From Tabrizicola_A sp965284335 (GTDB lineage: Bacteria > Pseudomonadota > Alphaproteobacteria > Rhodobacterales > Rhodobacteraceae), in assembly GCF_965284335.1 (NCBI RefSeq), contig NZ_OZ260076.1: DNA of 64,000 bases; one strand, 5' to 3'. The notes under the pieces were generated by a model that saw only the letters and a program-made list of their open reading frames with translations, ran no database searches and was not told the DNA's origin. Of this stretch, positions 16,576-25,238 are shown one piece after another. The position numbers and the translations under genes were made by a program. How positions within the stretch are numbered: the stretch's first letter is position 1; the number at the start of each line of letters is the position of its first letter.

Positions 16576-16632
16576 CCGATGCGCATCCCTGCAATTCAAG
16601 CTTTGGGGAAAGGTTGGCTGGGGCGCTAGGAT
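16120..16632. repeat. 513-bp direct repeat, right copy (island boundary)
   Basis: Right-hand partner of 7546-8058. It includes lipoprotein copy 2 and the 3' 18 bases of the intact tRNA-Gln. Homologous recombination between the two would remove 8574 bp and leave one lipoprotein gene plus an intact tRNA. Confidence 0.9.
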
Positions 16633-16689
16633 TCGAACCTAGGTATGTCGGTACCAAAAACCGATGCCTTACCACTTGGCGACGCCCCA
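16615..16689 (-). tRNA. tRNA-Gln (anticodon TTG)
   Basis: A 75-base cloverleaf on the minus strand beginning TGGGGCG and ending with an encoded CCA. The anticodon stem TCGGT/ACCGA encloses the loop TTTTGGT, giving TTG; the T loop is TTCGAAT. The unpaired first T is typical of tRNA-Gln. It is intact despite serving as the integration site because the island supplies the same 3' end. Confidence 0.95.
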
Positions 16690-16847
16690 ACCGTGAGCGG
16701 GTGTTTAGCGAAGGGATTTGGGGGGTGCAAGAGGCATTTCGCAAAAAACTGGGGAGGCAGAGTTTGGAGATTTAGACCGCTGCTTATATGCCCGGTGCAA
16801 CGGTGCCATGGTTGCCTGTGCGCGGTTTCAAAGCTATGCCGAGGGCT

Positions 16848-18026
16848 ATGAAACAGGTGGATGTCATCGTTCTTGGTGCAGGTGCCGCGGGCTTGATGGC
16901 CGCGATTGAGGCGGCACGCCGGGGGCGGCGGGTGGTGGTTGTGGATCATGCCGCCAAGGCGGGCGAGAAGATTCGCATCTCGGGCGGGGGGCGGTGCAAT
17001 TTCACCAATCTTGGCATCGCGGCAGATCGATTCTTGTCGAAAAATCCGCGCTTTGCGCTGTCGGCGCTGAAACGTTACACCCAATGGGATTTCATCGCGC
17101 GGCTGGATGCGGCGGGGATTGGTTGGCACGAAAAGACGCTGGGGCAGCTTTTTTGCGATGGCTCTGCCAAAGAGGTGGTGGCGCTTTTGCTGGCCGATCT
17201 GGCGGCGGCGGGGGGAGAGCTGTGGCTGTCTTGCGCGGTGGGGGATGTGCGGCGCGCGGGTGCGGGTTTTATCATTGAGACGGCGCGGGGGCCGATGGGG
17301 GCGGCGTCGGTGATTGTGGCCACTGGGGGCAAATCCATTCCCAAGATGGGGGCCACAGGCTTTGGCTATCAACTGGCCGAGCGCTTTGGTCTGCCCTTGG
17401 TGGAAACCCGGCCCGCGCTGGTGCCTTTGACCTTTGCCGAGCAAGAGCTGTCTTGGATCGCCCCTTTGGCCGGGGTGGCGCTGCCCGCGCGGGTGGGGTT
17501 CGGGCGCTCCAGCTTTGACGAGGCGGTCTTGTTCACCCATCGAGGATTGTCGGGGCCTGCGATTTTGCAAATCTCAAGCTATTGGCGCGAAGGGCAGGCG
17601 ATTTCTTTGGACCTGTGCCCGGGTGTCGATCTTGGTGCCGTGCTGCGTGCGGCCAAGCAGGACAATGGCCGCGCCTTGTTGCGCAGCCATCTGGCGCGCT
17701 TGGTGCCGGAAAAGCTGGCCCGCCATATCGAGGCAGATCTGGGGATGGAGGCGCCGATGGGCACGCTGTCCAATGTGGCACTTGAGCGGGTGGCGACACG
17801 GCTGCGAACCTGGTCGCTGATGCCTGTGGGATCCGAAGGCTATCGCACCGCCGAGGTGACATTGGGCGGTGTTGATACCGACGCGCTTGATGCGCGCACG
17901 ATGGAGGCCAAGGGCGTGCCCGGTCTTTACTTTGTGGGTGAGGTTGTGGACGTAACCGGTTGGCTTGGCGGCTATAATTTCCAATGGGCTTGGTCGTCGG
18001 GCTGGGCGGCGGGGCAGGTGGCCTGA
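16848..18026 (+). CDS. BaiN/HI0933-type flavoprotein (NAD(P)/FAD-dependent oxidoreductase)
   Basis: A 392-residue flavoprotein. It has VIVLGAGAAGLMAA (FAD-binding GxGxxG) at the start, SGGGRCNFTN near residue 52, which is the hallmark of the HI0933/BaiN family, and ATGGKSIPKMGATG in the middle. The C-terminal GYNFQWAWSSG closes the FAD site. Members reduce carbon-carbon double bonds or have unknown substrates. I start at ATG 16848, just after GAGGG; upstream in-frame codons would give an unusual basic leader. It ends 77 bp from the convergent kdsA gene, with a structured repeat between. Confidence 0.85.
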   Translation: MKQVDVIVLGAGAAGLMAAIEAARRGRRVVVVDHAAKAGEKIRISGGGRCNFTNLGIAADRFLSKNPRFALSALKRYTQWDFIARLDAAGIGWHEKTLGQLFCDGSAKEVVALLLADLAAAGGELWLSCAVGDVRRAGAGFIIETARGPMGAASVIVATGGKSIPKMGATGFGYQLAERFGLPLVETRPALVPLTFAEQELSWIAPLAGVALPARVGFGRSSFDEAVLFTHRGLSGPAILQISSYWREGQAISLDLCPGVDLGAVLRAAKQDNGRALLRSHLARLVPEKLARHIEADLGMEAPMGTLSNVALERVATRLRTWSLMPVGSEGYRTAEVTLGGVDTDALDARTMEAKGVPGLYFVGEVVDVTGWLGGYNFQWAWSSGWAAGQVA

Positions 18027-18033
18027 ACCCGCA

Positions 18034-18096
18034 CTCCTCGGGCGACTTTGTCTTCTCGTCGTGGACGACCCGACGAGCGACGCAGTCGACGAGGAG
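18034..18096. repeat. 63-bp nested palindromic intergenic repeat, copy 1
   Basis: Outer arms CTCCTCG/CGAGGAG and inner arms CTCGTCG/CGACGAG form a nested stem between two convergent genes. An inverted copy of the same length, about 80% identical, occurs at 37436-37498. A bidirectional terminator role fits the position. Confidence 0.75.
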
Positions 18097-18102
18097 GGGG
18101 TG

Positions 18103-18939
18103 TTACACCCGCACCGGATTGGTCTTTGCCAGACGATCAAACCCCATCAGCGTGTCAATCAGCGCCGGCATGTCGCGAAGATAGACCATATTCGGGCCAT
18201 CCGAGGGCGAATTGTCGGGGTCTTCATGCGTTTCAATAAATACTCCGGCAATCCCCGCCGCCACCGCACAGCGCGCCATCAGGGGGGCGAATTCACGCTG
18301 GCCGCCTGAACTGTCGCCCATGCCGCCGGGTTGTTGCACCGAATGCGTGGCATCCATAATCACCGGATAGCCGGTGCGCGCCATGATTGGCAGGCTGCGC
18401 ATATCGGCCACGAGGGTGTTATAGCCAAAGGACACCCCACGTTCGGTCAGCAAGATCTTGTCATTGCCCGTCGACGCGACCTTGGCCGCCACATTCGCCA
18501 TGCCTTCGGGGGCCAGAAACTGGCCCTTCTTGATGTTGATGACCGCGCCAGTTTCGCCAGCGGCAAGCAAAAGATCAGTTTGGCGGCACAAAAAGGCGGG
18601 GATTTGGATCACATCCACCACCGCAGCCGCGGTGCGGGCCTGATCGGCGTCATGGATATCGGTCAAGACCGGCAGGCCCATAGCGCGCACAGCCTCCAGC
18701 ACCTTCAGGCCCGCCTCAAGCCCCAAGCCGCGCTTGCCCTTCAGGCTGGTGCGGTTGGCCTTGTCATAGCTGGCCTTGAACACATATTGCGCGCCAGCCG
18801 CCGCACAGGCCTCGGCCATGGTGCCCGCAATCATCTGGGCATGGTCCAGACTTTCCAATTGGCACGGGCCTGAGATCACCGTCAGCGGTCGGTCATTGCC
18901 CACCGTCAGCGCGCCGATCTTTACGTCTTTCATCTGCAT
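18103..18939 (-). CDS. kdsA: 3-deoxy-8-phosphooctulonate synthase
   Basis: A 278-residue enzyme condensing arabinose-5-phosphate with phosphoenolpyruvate to KDO-8-phosphate in the cytoplasm. Characteristic blocks are visible: ISGPCQLES near the start, FKASYDKANRTS (PEP and phosphate contacts), VLTDIHD and MDATHSVQQPGG. Length is normal. Its ATG overlaps the kpsE stop as TAATG, so it is the third gene of a kpsT-kpsE-kdsA unit. KDO is needed for lipid A core and for the KDO linker of KpsE/KpsT-exported capsules, so this grouping is coherent. Confidence 0.95.
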   Translation of the reverse strand: MQMKDVKIGALTVGNDRPLTVISGPCQLESLDHAQMIAGTMAEACAAAGAQYVFKASYDKANRTSLKGKRGLGLEAGLKVLEAVRAMGLPVLTDIHDADQARTAAAVVDVIQIPAFLCRQTDLLLAAGETGAVINIKKGQFLAPEGMANVAAKVASTGNDKILLTERGVSFGYNTLVADMRSLPIMARTGYPVIMDATHSVQQPGGMGDSSGGQREFAPLMARCAVAAGIAGVFIETHEDPDNSPSDGPNMVYLRDMPALIDTLMGFDRLAKTNPVRV

Positions 18940-20639
18940 TATCCCGAAACCTGTTCTCTCAGGATCGCCACTGTCATCGAAATCATCAGATAGATGCCCG
19001 CAAAGATCAGCATGACGACCAAGGTGTTTTCAAAGGCGCGCGGATAGGCGGCCTCGTCGGGGGCCACCGGGGCCACCGCCACCGACAAATAGCGCGTTTG
19101 GCGGTTGGCTTCCACCCTTGCCGTTTCCATGGCCTGCAAAGACTGCGCCAAAAGCAATTGGCGCGTCTGGGCGTCGGATTGCGCGACCAAAAGGTCAGAC
19201 TGCACCTGTGCCAAAGACACGCCGTCTTGGCCTTGATCGGTCAGCTTGCCGCGCAGTTCGGCGATCTGGTTTTGCAAGGTGTCGATGCGGCGCTTCAACG
19301 GCTCCATCCGGGCGCGGTTAGGGTTTTGGTTCGATTCCATCTGCGCCAAGGACAATTGATCTTGGGTCAATTGGGTTTCCAACTGACCGATCTGGCTGGT
19401 GATCAAACCAATTTCCGCCTCCGACGACAAAATCTTGAACCGTTCTTGCAACTGGACAAGGCGAATATTGGCCTCTTGGTATTTCTTTTCGGCATCTTCA
19501 TAGCTTTCGCGTGCGCCCTTCATCTGATCTTCGCGCAGGCGTTGGGTCATCTGATCGACCTGTTCCTCGGCATAGCCAATCAGCGCGTTGGAATATTCCA
19601 CCGCCTTTTGCGGATCCGCCGCCGTCACCTCCATTTTCACGACACCTTCGGTCGGATCATAGGAGATGCGGATGTTTTTCTTGTAAAGTTTATAGGCTGC
19701 CGTTTCGCTGGCATCGGGGGCAAGCCGCTGGATAACGTCAATCTCAGGGCCTGAGAAATGTTCGCGAAAGCCGTTGTCGGCCTCAAGCCGCTGCATGGCC
19801 ACTTGGCTTTGCAGATAACCCTGCACAGCAATGGAATCTTGCGCGGTAGCCATCGGGGTTGACGAGAACAGCCCGCCAATGCCGCCCGCTGACGGGCTTT
19901 CGGCCTGTTGGATCACGAATTGCGTCTTGGCGGCATACATGGGTGTGGCGATGGTGTAAAAATAGATCGCCGCCAGCAATGTTGGCAAAAGCACAAAAAC
20001 CGACAGCCGCCCAAAAAGCAAAATCGACTTGCGGCGCCGACGGCGCGCCATGTCGCGCTGAATCTTGATCACTTCGGTCAGATGCGCCTGTTCGGCCCGC
20101 AGTTCGGTTGAGGGCACTTGCGCGGTTTTGATGGTTTGCGGCAATCGAATGCCATCGCCCCCCGGTGTCACGGTCAGCGCCCGAGAGCCGCCCGCCGCGT
20201 CGGAGGCCGCTCCACTGGCCCCGACCATTTCCAAGACCGCATTGGCCTGAAAGGGATCAACCCCTTTGGCCCGAAGCAGGCGCACCGCGTCAAAATCTGA
20301 CGTGGCGGGCAAATTATGCTGCTGTGCCAAGCGGCGCGCCATGCGCAGCTGCCGCCCCGTCAAACCTTCGCGGCGGATCGCGTCAATCTCGCCCGGTGCC
20401 GCCTCGGGCGAGCCGGGCCTGGCCATTGCCGTCACCGGGGCCGCGCTGGCGGGGCCGCCTGCCGTGGCAAAACCCGCTGCGCCAAAGCCATCGGCATTTT
20501 CGGCGGGCATAAAGGCATCATTGCCCAGGATATGTCGGCCGGGCATCGCAGACCGGTGTGGCGTTTGGGGCAACGGCGGGGGCGAGGGCAAGTCGATCTT
20601 GCGCGTGCGGAACCGTTTAACTTTGAGCTTCATAGTCAT
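18939..20639 (-). CDS. kpsE: Capsule polysaccharide export inner-membrane protein, KpsE family
   Basis: A 566-residue PCP-type protein. The first ~190 residues form a proline/alanine-rich cytoplasmic extension with a helical block (TGRQLRMARRLAQQH) seen in alphaproteobacterial members and absent from E. coli KpsE. A basic stretch and the first membrane segment (residues ~200-225) are followed by a large periplasmic coiled coil rich in Gln/Glu and a second membrane segment at the C-terminus. It bridges the inner-membrane ABC exporter to the outer-membrane KpsD-type channel. The start overlaps the end of kpsT by about 20 bases; ATG 20637-20639 is chosen, with an ATG two codons later equally possible. 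Confidence 0.85.
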   Translation of the reverse strand: MTMKLKVKRFRTRKIDLPSPPPLPQTPHRSAMPGRHILGNDAFMPAENADGFGAAGFATAGGPASAAPVTAMARPGSPEAAPGEIDAIRREGLTGRQLRMARRLAQQHNLPATSDFDAVRLLRAKGVDPFQANAVLEMVGASGAASDAAGGSRALTVTPGGDGIRLPQTIKTAQVPSTELRAEQAHLTEVIKIQRDMARRRRRKSILLFGRLSVFVLLPTLLAAIYFYTIATPMYAAKTQFVIQQAESPSAGGIGGLFSSTPMATAQDSIAVQGYLQSQVAMQRLEADNGFREHFSGPEIDVIQRLAPDASETAAYKLYKKNIRISYDPTEGVVKMEVTAADPQKAVEYSNALIGYAEEQVDQMTQRLREDQMKGARESYEDAEKKYQEANIRLVQLQERFKILSSEAEIGLITSQIGQLETQLTQDQLSLAQMESNQNPNRARMEPLKRRIDTLQNQIAELRGKLTDQGQDGVSLAQVQSDLLVAQSDAQTRQLLLAQSLQAMETARVEANRQTRYLSVAVAPVAPDEAAYPRAFENTLVVMLIFAGIYLMISMTVAILREQVSG

Positions 20640-21276
20640 AAAGCCGCTTGGCCTCTTCCAAAGTGTCAAACATATACAATTGCCCGTTGCGCAAGACCGC
20701 AGCCGAACGGCAGAATTTTTCCAAGGTTTGCGGCGCGTGCGACACCACCACGACGGTGGCGTTTTTCAGCCTTTGGCGCAGCACCTGACCGGCCTTGCGG
20801 TTGAACTCGACATCGGTGGATGACGGCATCCCTTCGTCGATCAGATAGATGTCAAATTCCAAGGCCAGCATCAGCGCAAAAGACAGACGCGAGCGCATGC
20901 CCGACGAATAGGTGCCGACCGGCATGTCAAAATATTCGTCCAGCCCGCACAGCCAGCGACAAAAGCTTTCCACATAATCAGGATCAAGGCTGTAAAGCCG
21001 GGCAATATAGCGGGCGTTTTCGGTGGCGGTGTGCTTGTTCTGGATGCCGCCCATAAATCCCAAGGGAAACGAGATGCGTGAGGTGCGTTGGATGCGCCCT
21101 TCGTCGGGTTTTTCAAGCCCGGCCATCATATTGATGATCGTGGTCTTGCCCGTGCCGTTGCGCGCCAGAATTCCCATGGAATTACCAACCTCGATGGAAA
21201 AACTGGCCTGATCAAGAATGACCTTGCGGGATTTTCCGGTCCAAAAGGACTTGCTGACATTTTCGAACGCGATCAT
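20617..21276 (-). CDS. kpsT: Capsule polysaccharide ABC transporter ATP-binding protein
   Basis: A 219-residue ABC ATPase. Walker A is ARNGTGKTT, the signature is the KpsT-type YSSGMRSRL rather than LSGGQ, and Walker B is IYLIDEG with a His switch in VVSHAPQ. KpsT works with the permease KpsM to export KDO-linked capsule chains. No kpsM is present beside it, and the upstream 250 bp hold no gene. First gene of kpsT-kpsE-kdsA. Confidence 0.92.
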   Translation of the reverse strand: MIAFENVSKSFWTGKSRKVILDQASFSIEVGNSMGILARNGTGKTTIINMMAGLEKPDEGRIQRTSRISFPLGFMGGIQNKHTATENARYIARLYSLDPDYVESFCRWLCGLDEYFDMPVGTYSSGMRSRLSFALMLALEFDIYLIDEGMPSSTDVEFNRKAGQVLRQRLKNATVVVVSHAPQTLEKFCRSAAVLRNGQLYMFDTLEEAKRLYDYEAQS

Positions 21277-21524
21277 TCGCCTGCTCTTTGCTCGCTTTCA
21301 GGTTGCATCATGTGTGACGCTCGGGCCGCTGCTCTGGCTTGGAATAGCGCAACAAGGTTAACGCGCTCTCACCAAGGCCCAGCCACAGGGTTGCCGATCT
21401 TTGGCGCTGATAGCCGCCTATTCGGGCATCATTATGTCTTTATCGTTGAAATGAAAACAATAGGGCTTGCAGCGCCAAGCACGCGATGCCCGCTTGCATG
21501 GCAGATTTTGCGGTCAATACGCGG

Positions 21525-22739
21525 TTATTTCCGCCCCCAAATGCGCGACAGGCCAAGGGCGAGAGGACCCATCAACAAAGACAGGGCAAGGCCAAGGCGC
21601 GCGGCCTCGGTCACGATGCCGCCGGGCAGCGCGCTTTCCAAGGTAAGCGCGGGCACCGTAAAGCCCATACCGGCAATCAGCGCGACCAAAGCCACCTCGC
21701 GCAGGCGCAAACCCGCATGAAGCCGCGCCCCAAACAGCCAAAACGCCAGCACCAGACCCAGACACAAGCCCAAAGGCTTGCCGATCCACAGCGAGGCCAG
21801 CACCACCAAGGTGGTTGTCTCGAATGCCGCAAAATCAATGCCGCCGCGCGTCAGGCCAAAGCAAAACAACACCACCGCAATCGGTTTCACCAAATAATGC
21901 GCCAATTGGTTCAACGGATCGTGCAACAAGGCCTCGGCCTCGGCGAAAAGGCCAAAGCTGCGATCGGCATGGGGGATTACGGCGACGATGGGCAACAATC
22001 CCAAGGCCGGCGGCAGGCCCGAGGCGACAACGCCAAACCATGACACAAAACCCGCAACCGCATGTGGCCAAAGGGCGCGCATCCGTCGCCGCCGCGCCTC
22101 GCCCGCCTGCGGACCGGGATCACGTGCCACAAGCCGCCAGATCGTGATCATCGCCACCACCGGCAAGGCCAGCCACGCCAAACGCAAGCTGGCCGCCGGA
22201 TCGGTCAACCCGGTCAGGATCAGGCCCAGAATGTCCAGCCCAATGGCCAACAGCAAGGACACATGCAGCGCCGGATGGCCCGCGCCAAACACCGCACGCG
22301 CCATCACATAGGCCAGCACCACATCGCCCCCGACCGGCACCTGCCAGCCCATACCAAAGCCCAGATCCTCGCCCGTGCCCATAAGCGCACTGGCCATAAG
22401 CCACAGCAAAATCGCCCCAATCGCGCCGCCCAAAATGCCCGCCATGGGGGCAAATGCCCTTGGCCCGGCCATGGCCCCGCGCTCAAGGATCAGCGCCTCC
22501 CACAGCTCTTTGCCAACAAAGGCCACGAAAAACGGCATCATCCCATGCGACACGATCAGCTTCGGCGTGATCGACACAGGCATCGGGGCCAGCCAATGCG
22601 GCAGGGTCAGATCATAAAGCCGCCATTCCAGCGCATCGTAGTAGCTGGCTGGGGCCAGATTGACCCAGATCGTCGCAAGCGCCATTCCCGCAAGCAAGGC
22701 AAAGCCAAAGCGGCGAACAAAGGGCGAGACGCGATACAT
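21525..22739 (-). CDS. nhaA: NhaA-family Na+/H+ antiporter, divergent
   Basis: A 404-residue inner-membrane protein with about 11-12 hydrophobic segments and the NhaA order of motifs. The TM4 block reads GGDVVLAYV instead of ATDIAFALG, and TM5 reads IGLDILGLIL where NhaA normally has IIDDLG, so only one of the two membrane aspartates remains. The TM10 lysine is kept (IGKPLGL). NhaA exchanges two protons for one Na+ or Li+ at high pH; the loss of an aspartate could change stoichiometry or ion. Start at ATG 22737-22739, chosen over a 15-codon upstream in-frame TTG/ATG-like start. Confidence 0.75.
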   Translation of the reverse strand: MYRVSPFVRRFGFALLAGMALATIWVNLAPASYYDALEWRLYDLTLPHWLAPMPVSITPKLIVSHGMMPFFVAFVGKELWEALILERGAMAGPRAFAPMAGILGGAIGAILLWLMASALMGTGEDLGFGMGWQVPVGGDVVLAYVMARAVFGAGHPALHVSLLLAIGLDILGLILTGLTDPAASLRLAWLALPVVAMITIWRLVARDPGPQAGEARRRRMRALWPHAVAGFVSWFGVVASGLPPALGLLPIVAVIPHADRSFGLFAEAEALLHDPLNQLAHYLVKPIAVVLFCFGLTRGGIDFAAFETTTLVVLASLWIGKPLGLCLGLVLAFWLFGARLHAGLRLREVALVALIAGMGFTVPALTLESALPGGIVTEAARLGLALSLLMGPLALGLSRIWGRK

Positions 22740-22959
22740 CGGGCAAATCCTTGCGGGCAGCAACGTTGCTTGCGCTTCAATCATGGTGGCGGACGGGCTT
22801 CAATGGGCCGCGGGCTTGGCAGGCGTCTTGGCGCGCGGCTGCGATGCAAAGAGCACAGAATGTCCTATTGTCGCGCCCCGAATTGCCGATTACCTGCGCA
22901 TGACAGCACGGATGCTTGCCCTTCAGCAGCCACCGCCCCGCCAAACAGGAGCCGCCCCG

Positions 22960-23772
22960 ATGACCGATCTTTCGCACCAGACCGCGCTTGATGCTGCCTA
23001 TGGCGCGCTGCAAGCAGGCGGCGAGGCCGAGGCGCGGGCTTTTTATCGGCTTTTGGCGGATGCGCCTTTGTGCTTGCTTTTGGCGGCCGAGGCAGAGGGC
23101 GACACCATCACCCCGCAGGTGTTTGATCTGGCTGACGGGCCAGTTGTGCTGGCCTTTGACAGCGAAGAGCGCTTGGCAGGGTTTCAAGACAGCCCTTTGC
23201 CCTATGCGATTTTGCCGGGCCGGGTGATTGCCCAAGGGATTGTGGGGCAGGGCGGGGGGGCAGGCGCGATCAGCCTTGGGCTAAACCTTGGCACGGGGGC
23301 GGTCAGCGAAACCTTGCTGCCCCCCGAGGCGCTGGCCCATCTTCTGGCGCTTTTGGATGTCGCATCCAATGTGATCGAAGGCCAACCGCGCAGCTTTCAT
23401 GCCCCGCAAGTGCCGCCCAGTCTTGATCTGGCGCTTGCTCAGGCCGTGCAAGCAGCGGCTGGCTTGATCGCCGGTGCGGTCTTGGCCGGGGTGACCTATG
23501 ACAACGGTGCCAAGGGCCATATGCTGGCCTTGATCGGGGCGGCAGAGACGGCCCAACCCGCCTTGGCCAAGGCCATGGCCGAGGCGTTGTCCTTTGCCGG
23601 GCTTGAGGCTGCGGCGCTGGATGTGGTCTTTCTGGAGATGGAAGCGGCGGCCCTGACCCAGATGGCGCGCGTCGGGCGTGCCTATGAACTGACCTTGCCA
23701 GAGACCCCGGCCGAAAGGCCAACCCCTAGCGCACCCGGCATGGACCCCAACCAACCGCCGCGCCTGCGGTAA
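22960..23772 (+). CDS. SseB-family protein
   Basis: A 270-residue cytosolic protein with an SseB-type N-terminal domain (VLAFDSEERLAGF near residue 67 and LNLGTGAVSETLLPPEAL). The ATG is preceded by AGGAG at a good distance. SseB domains occur in enhanced-serine-sensitivity proteins and type III secretion regulators, but their role in this group is unknown. The C-terminal 25 residues are proline rich. It is divergent from nhaA. Confidence 0.75.
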   Translation: MTDLSHQTALDAAYGALQAGGEAEARAFYRLLADAPLCLLLAAEAEGDTITPQVFDLADGPVVLAFDSEERLAGFQDSPLPYAILPGRVIAQGIVGQGGGAGAISLGLNLGTGAVSETLLPPEALAHLLALLDVASNVIEGQPRSFHAPQVPPSLDLALAQAVQAAAGLIAGAVLAGVTYDNGAKGHMLALIGAAETAQPALAKAMAEALSFAGLEAAALDVVFLEMEAAALTQMARVGRAYELTLPETPAERPTPSAPGMDPNQPPRLR

Positions 23773-23883
23773 CAGCCTTGGTTCGGCGTTGGGGAAGGGG
23801 ATTCAGGGCTTTGTGAATGGGGTAAATTAATACCACATTTCATAACGCATTGATTTGCAATAAAACTATTGCGCGTCCTGCCC

Positions 23884-23912
23884 TTGACCCTGACCGCAAC
23901 TCTGGGCGATAA
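23884..23912 (+). promoter_or_regulatory. Probable sigma-70 promoter of rplM-rpsI
   Basis: TTGACC (23884-23889) and CGATAA (23907-23912) are 17 bp apart, about 55 bp upstream of the rplM start. The leader between them and the gene contains short GC-rich complementary words but no recognised leader motif. Confidence 0.5.
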
Positions 23913-23966
23913 GCCCCCATCCGAGACCTTGGGGCCTTGCTCCTTACTCCTTACGGGACCAACCAC

Positions 23967-24431
23967 ATGAAAACCTTTACCGCAACGCCTGCGGATATTG
24001 AGAAAAAGTGGATCCTGATCGACGCCGAAGGCGTTGTTCTGGGCCGCCTTGCCACCATCGTGGCCAATATCCTGCGCGGCAAGAACAAGCCGACCTTCAC
24101 GCCGCACATGGACATGGGCGACAATGTGATCGTGATCAATGCCGACAAGATCCAGATGACCGGCAAAAAGCGCGAAGACAAAGTCTATTACTGGCACACT
24201 GGCCACCCGGGCGGCATCAAGCACCGCACCGCGCGTCAGGTGCTGGAAGGCGCACATCCCGAGCGTGTCGTGATGAAAGCCGTTGAGCGGATGATCACCC
24301 GCAACCGTCTGGGCAAGCAGCAGATGACCAATCTGCGCGTCTATGCCGGTGCCGCACATCCGCATGAAGCTCAGCAGCCGACCGTCCTCGACGTCAAGGC
24401 GCTGAACCCGAAGAACACCCGGAGCGCATAA
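23967..24431 (+). CDS. rplM: 50S ribosomal protein L13
   Basis: A 154-residue L13. Typical blocks are WILIDAEGVVLGRLAT, GDNVIVINADKI, YYWHTGHPGG and the RMITRNRLGKQQM region. It binds 23S rRNA early in large-subunit assembly. I use the ATG at 23967; an upstream in-frame ATG-like extension adds nothing conserved. It is followed two bases later by rpsI, the usual bacterial pair. Confidence 0.98.
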   Translation: MKTFTATPADIEKKWILIDAEGVVLGRLATIVANILRGKNKPTFTPHMDMGDNVIVINADKIQMTGKKREDKVYYWHTGHPGGIKHRTARQVLEGAHPERVVMKAVERMITRNRLGKQQMTNLRVYAGAAHPHEAQQPTVLDVKALNPKNTRSA

Positions 24432-24433
24432 TC

Positions 24434-24919
24434 ATGGCCGATATCAAATCCCTCGACGATCTGAAATCCGCTGTGGGCAATGCCCCGGCCGCAGCACCTG
24501 CAGCCGTGGTTCGCGCCCCGGTGCGTGACAAGCTGGGCCGCGCCTATGCCACCGGCAAGCGCAAGAACGCCATCGCACGCGTCTGGGTCAAGCCCGGCTC
24601 GGGCAAGGTGGTTGTGAACGGCAAGGACATGGCCGCCTATTTCGCCCGTCCGGTTTTGCAGATGATCCTCAAGCAGCCCTTCACGGTTGCCAATGTGGAA
24701 GGCCAGTTCGACGTCTACGCCACGGTTGTGGGCGGTGGTCTGTCGGGCCAGGCTGGTGCGGTTAAGCACGGCATCTCCAAGGCTTTGCAGCTTTACACCC
24801 CCGAACTGCGTGGCGCGCTGAAAGCCGCTGGCTTCCTGACCCGCGACAGCCGCGTTGTGGAACGTAAGAAATACGGTAAGCCGAAGGCCCGCCGCTCGTT
24901 CCAGTTCTCGAAGCGTTAA
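24434..24919 (+). CDS. rpsI: 30S ribosomal protein S9
   Basis: A 161-residue S9 with an N-terminal extension of about 35 residues typical of alphaproteobacteria. Conserved S9 parts are visible: YATGKRKNAIARVWVKPG, VVGGGLSGQAGAVKHGIS and the basic C-terminus KPKARRSFQFSKR, whose last Arg reaches the P-site tRNA. A strong terminator follows. Confidence 0.98.
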   Translation: MADIKSLDDLKSAVGNAPAAAPAAVVRAPVRDKLGRAYATGKRKNAIARVWVKPGSGKVVVNGKDMAAYFARPVLQMILKQPFTVANVEGQFDVYATVVGGGLSGQAGAVKHGISKALQLYTPELRGALKAAGFLTRDSRVVERKKYGKPKARRSFQFSKR

Positions 24920-24939
24920 TCTTTTCAGATACAGTCAGA

Positions 24940-24966
24940 AACGCGCGGTCCCTGTGGGCCGCGCGT
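24940..24966 (+). terminator. Rho-independent terminator of rplM-rpsI
   Basis: A GC-rich stem AACGCGCGG...CCGCGCGTT with a short loop is followed by TTTGCTTTTT, 20 bp after the rpsI stop. Confidence 0.9.
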
Positions 24967-25010
24967 TTTGCTTTTTCTGGAGGCTGGTGCAATGGCGGGC
25001 TTTGTGCTGA

Positions 25011-25238
25011 TCACTCCCACCAAAAGGGTTTGTCCCATTCAGCCGCCGCCGCCGCGCGGCTTATGCCAATATCGCGCAGTTGATGATCATCCAGCTTTAC
25101 CAAAGCCTTACGGGTGCGCAGGCGCATTTCCCAACGTCCAACCGTCATGGCAAGGCTCATTAAAACGCCAGCAATTGGCATCAAGGCCTGAGGCTGAACA
25201 ATGGGCTGCGGTTCGATCAAGGGAAGTGCGGTGGACAT
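25011..25238 (-). CDS. DUF1127 small protein
   Basis: A 75-residue protein whose C-terminal half carries the DUF1127 (YjiS-like) pattern RTRKALVKLDDHQLRDIGIS. The N-terminal half is hydrophobic (MPIAGVLMSLAM). DUF1127 proteins in this group include small RNA-binding factors such as CcaF1 and stress-induced proteins. It lies divergently 90 bp from the MocR regulator gene. Confidence 0.85.
   Translation of the reverse strand: MSTALPLIEPQPIVQPQALMPIAGVLMSLAMTVGRWEMRLRTRKALVKLDDHQLRDIGISRAAAAAEWDKPFWWE

Larger units (their letters stand above)
8059..16632. mobile_element. tRNA-Gln genomic island, 8.57 kb
   Basis: The island is bounded by the tRNA-Gln 3' fragment on the left and the intact tRNA-Gln on the right. 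Inside it, base composition is clearly more AT-rich than the flanks, genes are broken by IS elements, and content is accessory: glycosyltransferases, IS elements, small coupled genes, a replication-like remnant, a secreted protease and a barrel protein. No integrase, relaxase or excisionase is visible, so it is either a decayed element or DNA added by homologous recombination across the lipoprotein/tRNA repeat. The right-hand lipoprotein copy belongs to the island unit. Confidence 0.8.

Noticed and set aside
8059..16632. Integrase or excisionase expected in a tRNA island
   Set aside because: No tyrosine or serine recombinase motif was found in any frame longer than 60 residues; only IS transposases are present.
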